Shown: positions 21,601 to 34,100 of the stretch, piece by piece
How positions within the stretch are numbered: the stretch's first letter is position 1
How the letters are laid out: every line of letters starts with the position of its first letter
Source: Paralvinella palmiformis
Lineage: Eukaryota; Annelida; Polychaeta; Terebellida; Alvinellidae
DNA length: 64,000 nucleotides
Reading direction: 5' to 3'
NCBI GenBank assembly: GCA_025642065.1
Contig: JAODUP010000573.1
Coordinates: 67,501 to 131,500 of the forward strand
Program-made: the position numbers and the translations under genes
Notes under the pieces: generated by a model
The model's database searches: none
The model's input: only the letters and a program-made list of their open reading frames with translations
What the model was told of the DNA's origin: nothing

Positions 21601-24600
21601 AGGAACGGTGAATCAATACCGAGGTATTTCGAGACAACATACAGACAGAACAGATGTCTATCTATACCCTTTCCACACATGGCATCTCGATAACCATTCT
21701 GGTGTTGTTTGGTAGCTTTGGCCAGCAAAGCAATCCTTTCCTTATTCTAAAAGAAAGAACAGTTTCTTTTTGTATATTTGACATGATATTCTTTAAAACA
21801 TGAGATCCGAGGTGCTCATGTCCACAAAAATAAGAATGTGTGAAAGATGAGCAATTTCCATCTGTTGATTATTTGAGCCATTGTATTAATACCATATCAT
21901 ATAATGTATCTTGTTGACAAGCTCTATAAACTGCTTTGTAAAGACTGATCAATGTAGATAATAAATATATCTCATCTCATGGTTTGTGGTTTAATTCTAA
22001 AAAGGCTCATTTTATTAAATCTGGTAAAACAAGTTTGTAAAAGCTCTGAATAGTGTTTAGGCAGTAATGTCTTAGCATGGTCATCAAATATAACGTACTT
22101 AGGTGGTAATTTGTCAAATAATAATTACAATCACGTTGATTCTAAAATCAAATCAAGTAAGAAAAGTTTCTATGTTCTGTAGTCAATCAGATTTTACAAG
22201 AGCAGTTTAACATCAGATATAATGAAAGGTTTCTATGTTCTACAGTCAATCAGATTTTACAAGAGCAGTTTAACATCAGATATAATGAAAGGTTTCTATG
22301 TTCTACAGTCAATCAGATTTTACAAGAGCAGTTTAACATCAGATATAATGAAAGGTTTCTATGTTCTACAGTCAATCAGATTTTACAAGAGCAGTTTAAC
22401 ATCAGATATAATGAAAGGTTTCTATGTTCTACAGTCAATCAGATTTTACAAGAGCAGTTTAACATCAGATATAATGAAAGGTGTCTATGTTCTACAGTCA
22501 ATCAGATTTTACAAGAGCAGTTTAACATCAGATATAATGAAAGGTTTCTATGTTCTACAGTCAATCAGATTTTACAAGAGCAGTTTAACATCAGATATAA
22601 TGAAAGGTTTCTATGTTCTACAGTCAATCAGATTTTACAAGAGCAGTTTAACATCAGATATAATGAAAGGTTTCTATGTTCTACAGTCAATCAGATTTTA
22701 CAAGAGCAGTTTAACATCAGATATAATGAAAGGTTTCTATGTTCTACAGTCAATCAGATTTTACAAGAGCAGTTTAACATCAGATATAATGAAAGGTTTC
22801 TATGTTCTACAGTCAATCAGATTTTACAAGAGCAGTTTAACATCAGATATAATGAAAGGTTTCTATGTTCTACAGTCAATCAGATTTTACAAGAGCAGTT
22901 TAACATCAGATATAATGTCTTACATGTGTAAGATATAATGTCTTACATGTGTAAGATATAATATCTTACATGTGTAAGATTACAATCCAACCAATTTTGT
23001 TATATGCCATCCAGTGTTATCTACCCTGAAAAAATCTCTACAAGTTGGATAAATTTTGTAGAAACACGTATCAATTACAAGCTCTAAAAATGGATAAATT
23101 TTGTAGAAACACGTATCAATTACAAGCTCTAAAAATGGATAAATTTTGTAGAAACACGTATCAATTACAAGCTCTAAAAATGGATAAATTTTGTAGAAAC
23201 ACGTATCAATTACAAGCTCTAAAAATACAAAAACCTTCTACTTTCAGAGATGGATATAAATTGGACTCGATTAGTTCGGATGTCAATATATTTTCTAAAG
23301 GTAGAATATTTTATATGTTTATTTTAAAGTAACATATCTGTGGGTGATTGAATGGTGATGATAATTTAATAAATAGTGTCAGCAGTAAGTGATAGGTACA
23401 GTACTTTTATAATTAAATATAAATTTGACAGTGAATTTGTGAAAAAGTGCAAATCACATACTATGACCTTTGTCACAAGTGTTAGTGATTCCACTGTCTA
23501 TCTTTTATCTAATAATAATAATAATAATTCAAAGGTGCTGTAAATTTATACCCCAAATAATGTCTGTAAAATACCTATAAGAGATTTAAACAATAATTAT
23601 TAAGGTGTGTTTTAAAATGATATAAATATTTTTATTGCCAATTTAGTAATCTATGTCTCTTTATGTTGTCTATTTGTAATGTTGTTATTGATCTATTTTA
23701 TTATATACTTATTGTAAATGTCCTTTCCCCATATGTGTGTGTGTGTGTGTGGGGGGGGGAAAACAATCAATTAATCAATATGTCTTATGAAATAAATACA
23801 TAAGTTTAATAATACATTATAGGCACATAAAGGTCATTTTGTATTACTACCTTGAGTTTGCTCTTGTGGCATCTTGGAGGATAGAACATGCCAATTTTGA
23901 ATGTCAAACCCAGACAGTTATATGTCTGATGGATGTCACAACAATAACATCCGATGAACAAAATTAAATATAGAACATTAAAAGTGCTTTAAGTAAACAT
24001 TTATACTCACAGTTTTGGTTTTATTATCCATTGCTTGCACAAATTCACAAGATTCGATGGTACATGACCTTACTGTCTCTGTGCGTCCTTCACGGTACAG
24101 GCGAGTCATCGATGCTTCATAAGTCAAACAAAACTTTCCAGCATCCTAAAGCATAAAGCACACAAAAACTATTACTTACTGGAATAAAGATTTTGATAAA
24201 AGGAAAATAAAGAATCAACAAATTCAGACATTATTTAATAAACATAATTTTCCAATCGTCTCCATTCAGTGATGTCATAAGTATTCTATAATGCTATGAT
24301 AGCGTGTAGTAAACATATTGTCTCCATTCAGTGATGTCATAGGTATTCTATAATGCCATGATAGCGTGTAGTAAACATATCGTCTCCATTCAGTGATGTC
24401 ATAGGTATTCTATAATGCTATGATAGTGTGTAGTAAACATATTGTCTCCATTCAGTGATGTCATAGGTATTCTATAATGCTATGATAGCGTGTAGTAAAC
24501 ATATTGTCTCCATTCAGTGATGTCATAGGTATTCTATAATGCCATGATAGCGTGTAGTAAACATATCGTCTCCATTCAGTGATGTTATAAGTATTCTATA

Positions 24601-27600
24601 ATGCTATGATAGTGTGTAGTAAACATATTGTCTCCATTCAGTGATGTCATAGGTATTCTATAATGCTATGATAGCGTGTAGTAAACATATTGTCTCCATT
24701 CAGTGATGTCATAGGTATTCTATAATGCTATGATAGTGTGTAGTAAACATATCGTCTCCATTCAGTGATGTTATAAGTATTCTATAATGCTATCATAATG
24801 TGTAGTAAACATATTGTCTCCATTCAGTGATGTCATAGGTATTCTATAATGCTATGATAGCGTGTAGTAAACATATTGTCTCCATTCAGTGATGTCATAA
24901 GTATTCTATAATGCTATGATAGTGTGTAGTAAACATATCGTCTCCATTCAGTGATGTTATAAGTATTCTATAATGCTATAATAGCGTGTAGTAAACATAT
25001 CGTCTCCATTCAGTGATGTTATAAGTATTCTATAATGTTATAATAGCGTGTAGTAAACATATTCTTAATTAACTATTTCAGTAATAAGTTATACTTTAAT
25101 GTTATATATTCTTCTAATTGCTATACTATATCTCAATAGTATTTGGTAATTGTTCACTATCATAAATGATCACACTGAACTAACTTAAATAGTAAATGAA
25201 AACAGTCAGTACAACATCACACACACACACACACACACACACAAACAATTAAAACAAGTACATTTTGTTACTATATCAAACCTCTCATCTTCCACTTAAC
25301 ACACACATTACACGATATTCAAAAGCTATTAAATAAGCTAGAATAATGCGATACTTAAAAACAAATATTACCCTGTAATATGCCAGCTGGAGGGCCATCT
25401 GTATAAAGGCATCTGGACTCGTGTGACATTTCTTCATGAAGCCTTTGCCATAAGAATCATGCATTATAAGATGGAGATCTACATCGGCAATAAGATCATT
25501 TGCAACAGCCAAGCTACGCTCTATCACCTGCTGACACTAAAATATTATGAAATATATCATAGAAATAATAAAAACAGTACAATAGAAATATCAATCAGTG
25601 TTAAAACTATTTACACAATACATAATAACAGACAACCAACCAACACTATATTATAATTGATAACATATCAACTTACTTGTTGAGGTATTTCCCATTGTAA
25701 CCTAATAGGATTTGGTGGTATAAACTCTAACTCTCCCTTAGTGTGTCCATCTTCACTATATCTGGAGAATTAAACATCATAAATACATTAAAATATAAAT
25801 GACACTTTAGTTTAATCTAATTAACTTATTGTATAACAATTTTATGTCATTATATACACAGTTCTAACACAACAATAATAAAGTAAGCCTAAAACATCAC
25901 TAGTAAAATATATCAATCAAATATTTAATAACTTTATAAAGACACAACATTATTTAATGTTTAAATAAATAAACAGAAATCAGTCAAAACAACAAAACCT
26001 CATCTGACTGAATATTTTTAAGATCAGGGTCAAAAATTAAAATAGCCTTTTTTTATGTTTTGGGTCTAAAATCCAGTTTTCAATAGGAATTCACAGCAAA
26101 TAATTTAAGACAAACTAATGAGATAGACTTTGAGACTATAATATTTCAAGTTCAAAATTTTATTATCAAGAAAATAAAATTAGCAGAAACATTTTACACG
26201 CTGCAAAGTTAAAAAAAGATTATCTTCCAAATTTTACATTGTTATCAGACTGAAGATGGGACAAACAACTGACAATATTTGACATTAATTTTTAGTGGCA
26301 GTAAAGCATAACTACAATAGTTACCATTAAAGAGAATTAACAGATAAGGTTAGAAATTATTAAGAGCACTGATTAGTAATTAGAGAAACTGAAAGAAAAC
26401 TGACTAATTAAAGATGCTATTTAGTAAATATATTGAGACACAGAAATAAGAGTAATACAGAATCTATGCTAAATATTTTTATCGGTTACCCAGTATATAT
26501 TATACACAGAACTGGATTTTCAAGAATAAAATTCACCACAAAAATAGATTATTTTCCCTCCATGTTCATTGATATTCATTTATTAGTTTTGTTCGTGTTT
26601 CATCCATTTCCAACTGGAGGTAACTTTTATTTACATCTATACACAAATTAATATCCAAAAGAACCAAATGTCAACTTAGTAAATCTTATCAGAAAAACTA
26701 GGAGCATAAAATTTACAACATTTCATCATGGAGAACAAAAAACAATATAGGTCACAAATAAATCACAGAAAAATATTTAAAAATTTGGGCAAAAGAATTT
26801 TTATAGCAGATTCTCAAAAGTATAAACTGAAGCTGCTGTTAAAGGATTTTTCTATAAATTATATCGTGTTAAATAAAAGTCATCTTTGTGGATCACAAAT
26901 TTACAAACTCTATGAGAAAAAAACCTATGTATTTCAACAGTTTGGTGATAGATCTAATCTTTGAAGTGCCAATTATGGTAAATATATAGCTTTTATACAA
27001 TAGAAAACCCTAAATACTGTTTGATAGAGGTAAGTATCAAGAATCTGTATATTTTATTTTAAACATCCTGTTAACATACATTGATAAATGAAGTGATAGC
27101 AATAAATATTATGATATTTCACCAGAAATTATAGTTAAAGGATTACAGTTATCATCTCACAAAACACAAACAAGTTCCCATTTTAAATTATTAACACAGC
27201 ATTACAGAAATATAATTTTACTGATTAATTTTGATTTGTTATGGGATAAAAGAAAGGTTACCAACTCTTAACTAGGTAGTTCATGACAACAATAACGTAT
27301 GTATAATTTTACCCGATTTTGACATCATCTGCTAGAGAACATTCCCACAGATGACCCATTACTGGAGCATCAGCCCTAAATATGAACAAAGTATACTGTA
27401 ATAAACATTTAACATGAATGTTTAACAATGGAGATCGTGTTGGAATCACTCATCATCAGCGAGCTGAAAGTAGTTAAAAGAATCTGTATAATGGTTAAAT
27501 GTAGCTTACTGAAGATAGACAGACAGATAGAACAAGTGACAGACTTGGGTAGATGAAGATCTGTAAGATCACAGATTTGTACATCCCACTCCAAATAAAC

Positions 27601-29558
27601 AAAAGCTAATAAAACAAAACTTCCAAGGTCATCTATATGTCTATGTATATGTGTTCATCTCTCTCTCTCTCTCTCTATGTGTGTGATCAGATGTTGATGT
27701 GATCAGATGTACTACAGCATAAAGCACTGAAGATTAAGCATTAAACAGTACTTCCTTATAAGCCAATAGATATAGCACAGTAACAAGTAACAGAACAGTC
27801 AATACAGCAAAATAATAAACACCAGATACAGATATATATAATAAAACATCTGCGGTATTTGATCAGCTGCTGTCTCTGTAAGCCATATATATAGAAGACA
27901 GACACATTAACAATATGAGGTGCTATACACGTCACACATCCTCTCCGTAGTAATTTTTCTTTGACCTACCCAGTGAAGGCAATATCTTCCCCTAATGTAT
28001 ACTCCCAAAGGTGAGCTGAAATTGGTGCATCAGCCCTGAAAATTTTAACCTGTTAAACCTTACTATTTCAAATACTGAAACAAAATTCTTACTTAAAATC
28101 CCATGATATGTTATCATAAAAACCAACAAACGTAGATCAGTTTAATTTAGCATCAGGATTTGACTAGCTCAGACTTTTATGTAGTTTATGCTTAAATGTA
28201 TATATAATTACATCTTGACTCTGATGCTTAAATTGTTTGATTTTGTACTTGAATTTAGTGTTTTAGTTTTGTAATAGAGACGTGGTTCAGATAATCCCTT
28301 TGTCTGAGACTATATAGGTGCTAACAAAACCATCACAGAGATTAAGATGCTGAAGTAAACTCATCTACAATATTGGTATAAGTTAATATAAAACACAAGT
28401 TACTATGGCAACTATTAGAAATAATGCTGTTGATTATATATACATTTATGTGATAAATCAAAATACAATGTATCAGTTTATTATCTGTAAAATTACTTGT
28501 ATTTCTTTTTTTAATAATAACAGATGTAAAGGATTCAACTACCATCTGGACAAAACCTACCAAGAGTGTTCTCCATTGAAGCCAATCTGAAGTGGAAAAA
28601 ACCCAACAAATTATACATCCTAGTATCAGTAGTCAGTATATCAATGTTAGCAAATATATTAATATTAATTTATCAGAATCAATACAATAGATTTACCCTG
28701 CCATTTGCACAAACGACCACAGTGAATGACTTATCAAACCATCTGTCATATCCTTTGCCATGCAGCATTGAGTGACCAAACTTATCCAACTTTGAGGGGT
28801 CATCCTGTTATTGGATAATAAAACATAAATTGACTGGAAACATCATGCCACGAAGATGCCCGGTGAAAACTCTTACTTTTGTAAACAGACAAATACCACT
28901 CAAACAAGAGATAAGTTACACATCATATCTAAGAATCATTTCTATGCTGTGTATAGTAATCTACAAAAGCTTCCTATATTGAATATATTGAACATTTTAT
29001 TGTTATTAAATCCTTAAATGTACTTAAAACGTTTAGATAATAAAAGAGGAGACCAAACAAATTTATAAAGTGTAATTCTATACACATTGGACAAAATAAC
29101 ATTCAGCTAACAGCTAAGCCAATCATGTTATACTGAGAATGTTTATAATATTAAGTCAAGTGATCCGTGATATAACACCATCATTTTAGCATGGTAAGCA
29201 GGTTATCTGCAATAATACATGTATCGAGTTAAACCCGATGTCTTATTAAGTTAACATGTTAACTTTTCTTTAAAATGTAATCCATAATTTATTACTAGTT
29301 ATAATTTACCCGATCAAAATCTTGTTCTTCTTCATCCAGGACCAGGAAGAAAGCAGCCTGTTAAAAACAACAAGAGAACAAAATTATATACCTTAATAAT
29401 AACAATATACTAGTTTACCAACTTGTGTGTGTGTCTGTGTGTGTGTGTGTCTGTGTGTGTCTGTGTGCGCATTATAGTAAGATTACCAAACCAGGAATTT
29501 AGCAAAATGCTTAAAACAGGGAATTTGTGAAATCACTGGTTATACAATCTTAATCTAT

Positions 29559-29620
<62 letters not shown>

Positions 29621-30597
29621 TACACACACACACACAACACTGAGTGACAGAGATCACAACTAATGTCTAATTATATAATCTCACATCAGTAAGTGAGTGG
29701 CTGGTCATATCTATAATGAAGGAAACAACTCACAAAGATAGATATTGGAGTATCCTTGTATGATCACATTAAAATAATAACAAAACATACACAAATATAA
29801 ATGTTTTTATCCATTAACATTTTACACACAAATACCTTTTCTATGGCATCAAGTGAGTTTTTATTAATTCCCTTTTTGAAGTATTCCTGTCTAGTTTTTG
29901 CCCAAGGTATACGATCACCAGCTGTTAGAGCTGCCAGATGCTGTTCTCCATCAGCTGGAGGAGAAGGATCATCTACTATCTTCTGTAGCATGCTGTCAGA
30001 AACATGGATAATAAGGTTAGGGATATAAGAATTAATAATACAGTATGCCAGATAATGCCAAAAGATTTAAAACTATCTGCTTAATAACCAACATAATTGT
30101 TAATTTTGTATTGTTTATTATACAATCTTGTATGTTAGTAGATTAAAACACCTTTCTGACTTAGCATGGTTAGGATTTGAACCTAGGTGCCACAGATCTG
30201 TAGCCAACTACACTATTAGTAAAAATGCAACAAGCACAAAAGTGTAATTTACTATATTTAACATGTTTATAAATATGTCATCGACATTAAACAATAATGT
30301 TTATGAGATTTTGTTTTTAAATACACAATAATTATAACCAAATAAAACATGTCCAATATTGTACACACTTTTATAAGGCAGTTAAAATTTTATTAATTTT
30401 ATCATTATAAATATTCCACAATAAGAAATTGTTTGCATTTAAAAAAAGGAAATAAAATTAAGTAATATTTTCTGACAAGAACATCCTTGAACCCCAGGAG
30501 TACAAATAGGTAAAATAATAACATCAAACGTTAATTCCATCAGTAATAAATCATCATTGCGCAATTAGTTTTTTAAATGATAAAAAATTTCAAATCA

Positions 30598-30635
<38 letters not shown>

Positions 30636-33600
30636 AACACACAAAATTATTATCACTGCATTAACTTACTAAATTGCTTTCAAACAAACAAAAATTTATT
30701 AAAGGACCAGCTATCCCTAACAACAACTATTATTAAACCTTAATACTAAACATTGATATATAACAGGGCTGGCAGTTTAAACCACAGAAGAAAACGCTCA
30801 GAAACATGATTTTAGGCTTTAGCACTCATAAAAAGAATGATCAATGACAACTGTAATAATTAAAGACATAAGTTAAATATAGTTAAGTAATTGTAAATGT
30901 TATAGTCAGGTTGTATTAATGTTCAAATTACAAATTTCCAAAACCATTTCTTATATCCAAGTCCATCATCTGGCTGGCAAGAAAATGTAAACATGATGGG
31001 AACTTACTTTTCTTAAAATTGCAATCATAAGACTTGTCTAAACACCACAGGATTGTAATTATGTCTGGTGGTACCAGCAAGTAATGTAGTTACCATCCAC
31101 CATTGACGGGTGCTAACTACATTGTTGTTTTTGGACAATTGCAATTATCATATATACTGGCATATAATTTTTATACTACAAAATCGACGTCTTATACACA
31201 GGTCATACTAAAAGGGAAGGTAATATTTGGCATAATTTAGTGGTAAATACTATAATATTGTACAATATGAACTATGAACAATAAACAAATTTATTAGGTG
31301 TGTTTTCTCAAAACTTAATCATGATAACTGCCATGTTTATTTAATCAGACGCTTTAATTAGTGATGTAATCACAAGACTTGTCATTACTATTGAGATATG
31401 TGAGCGTGTGTAATTGAACAGAACGACAAATGAGGCAACGCAAAGAATGAACATAGAAGCCACATCAAAGGAAAATTATTACAGCAAACAATGTGTTAAT
31501 TACTTCTAAAGCTGGGACATGGGAACTACTAATAAACTACTTCAAACATTATTACGGAAACGAACGCACAGCAGCAGACAACCTGAAGCACCTGTAATTA
31601 ATTCGACCCTCCCATCATTAGACCCCTACCAAATCATTCAAGAAGTGCTCAATCAGTAATGATTTAGATGGCATGGAAGATGAGGTATTGTGAGCTGAAC
31701 AGTACGACAAATCTGACACTGACTCCGACGAAGAAGGTGACAACATGTACGATGACATAATGACACACAAACAAATACAACATATGTTCAGTGCAGAGAG
31801 TGATGATGATTTTTTTTTGAACCAATATTCATTATACGTTCAAAATGATGCATGGCAGTAGTTCAAAAGGGATCAGTTTACCTGTATTAATGTAAATAAA
31901 AAAACATTGGCTAGATATATTGTTTGAGGTAAAGCCACGCAGGATGTGATCTTACAAGGTGTTCTCAAACATCATATAAGTCATACTTTTATGTATTAGA
32001 TCTAGTTTATAAAATCAAATGTATAATGCTGGAATTAAATAAGTAGGATGGTTCAATTTAATTATTAAATATAAGTTTTTCTTTGTTCAGATTGATGCTG
32101 AAGATATTACAGTGACAGAGCCATAATCTAGCTGTTTCACTAAGCATCCTCTCCACAATGACCAGTTTAGTGTGTCCAGCTCACTAGAAACAAAAGCTGT
32201 TGTTTGAGACAGCATAATACCTCGCATTAACACCACTAGTTCTGGGGTCAAGAACAACTTGCTTCTGTCAGTTGCAAAGTTTTTCTTTGCCTGTAATATG
32301 CCATCACCATTTTCTGGTGTGGAACACCCTACGTTCAGTGACTTTTTCAAATCTCTTTGCCCTGAATACATTCTTCCAACTCACAATGACCTCAGTGGCC
32401 CCCTTGTTAACAGGGTGTCAGATGATTTGCATTCAGCAATGAAGGTTCATCTTGATGGGCAAACTGTCACTCTTGTGGAAGATGGATCATCCAATGTGCA
32501 CAATGACCCAGTCCTTGCAATTTCTGTACAGACTGAAAACGCGACTTTCTTTTTTTGATGGAACCTCGAGTAAAACGGCAGAACATTGTAAAGAGTTGTG
32601 TCTGGCATCTATTGGAAATACGTAAGTCAAAAAACATTATCAAGGACAAGGTAAAGAACATAGAGAAAATATGTGGTCCATTAAAAACAGAAAATCAGGA
32701 GCACAAATCTCCTTGGTGGAGGAGACATCACACTAACTGCAGTCATGGGTGTGCAGCACACTGGCTAAATCTCCTTGGTGGAGGAGACATCGCACTAACT
32801 GCAGTCATGGGTATGCAGCACACTGGCTAAATCTCCTTGGTGGAGGAGACATCGCACTAACTGAACGTCCAGAAAGTCACAGATTCTGGATGACATGCAC
32901 TAGGAGTCCCAGATGACAGTACTTGACATCTATCTACACACCCATGTATATTACATGAAAGTATTACAAGATCATCAGCTCGAGATGGAGCATGGCATTG
33001 TATCTAAAATTATGGACAGTAACCTTCTCAGTTTGGTTCGTGAACTCCAACAATAATCTAGCCCCCATAGTAGCCCCAGTTGATATATGTCAAAGAGATC
33101 AAAGTGGTTTGGCAGAGGCATGTAATACATAGCCTTGATTTGCCCACCTACCCTGCTCTGATATCACATCATGCAGCAGTAGAGAAAAGACTGAAACAAG
33201 TGATCAAACCCCATGCCATCTCATTGCTTATTTGCTACAGCATGTTTACTGCGGAAGCGAGCTTGACGATGAGCAAAGGGATATAGAATACGAGTGATTG
33301 ACCGAAATAAAACGCAGCTTATGTAGCAGCAACTATCAGCAACTGTCTGCCCCATTTTCATCTACCTTCTTCACAGCTGTTGGTTTGTAACCTGCTATGT
33401 GATGGAGGAGATTACAAAAATCACAACTTCCACAATGTTTTTGTGATAGAATGGCCACAATACATTGATAATGTGAGACCCTTATCTACTTCATCTGACA
33501 ATTCATCACACATGTTATCCAGACATTTCTTTCACTTTCTTCCTGAAGAAAGTAAGTTTCTTCCAGTTTCTTTCACCATCCTGGAAATAGGTTTCTTCCG

Positions 33601-34061
33601 AAGAGACCCAACCCTGATATATAAATATATTACCAACTATTCTCCTAACAGGAGTCTGACTCCAATTCATATTAATGGTGTCTACATTTGATCACTAGAT
33701 CCCACATTACTTTGAACTAATGACTGACAATTGATAATCCAAATGATTTATTTTAATAAATCAATAGTTTTAATTAATCGTCCATTTCAAAAAAATTAAA
33801 ATATAATACTGGCTGTTCTTAGTTAATTGGCTACTCAATTATTTGGAGAACAGCAGCAACAACATTACAGGAAGTAGAGAAGTTTTAAAATATTGCATAT
33901 CACATTTGGCAATAAATAAAAAACTTTCAACTTGGCTTCGGGTTTTGGAAAATAGGTAATAAAAAATAACCGTTTAAGAAGCCATATTATTTTAAGAAAT
34001 AACTAACATTTAGTAATTAGTCTGGAAATGAATCTATTATATTTGAATACATATTATTTAT

Positions 34062-34100
<39 letters not shown>

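Noticed and set aside
22222..22938. 238-codon ORF of repeated 21-residue units ([20 protein letters not shown]...)
   Set aside because: A 63-bp minisatellite in a CPT1 intron, opposite strand, with synonymous and non-synonymous sites equally invariant; there is no sign of protein-level selection.
22158..25063. CRISPR-like spaced repeats
   Set aside because: Units are directly adjacent with no unique spacers, and the surrounding genes are intron-containing animal genes.
26433..26964. Short ORFs of 72 and 78 codons
   Set aside because: Composition is that of AT-rich intron, no motif, and they are inside a confirmed CPT1 intron.
25762..27312. A third alternative CPT1 exon
   Set aside because: I looked for another CATCAGCC (GGCTGATG) with a following HLWE-like frame between 25762 and 28560 and found only the two exons reported.
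32087..32371. 94-codon ORF on the - strand
   Set aside because: It is the antisense shadow of the hAT transposase remnant.
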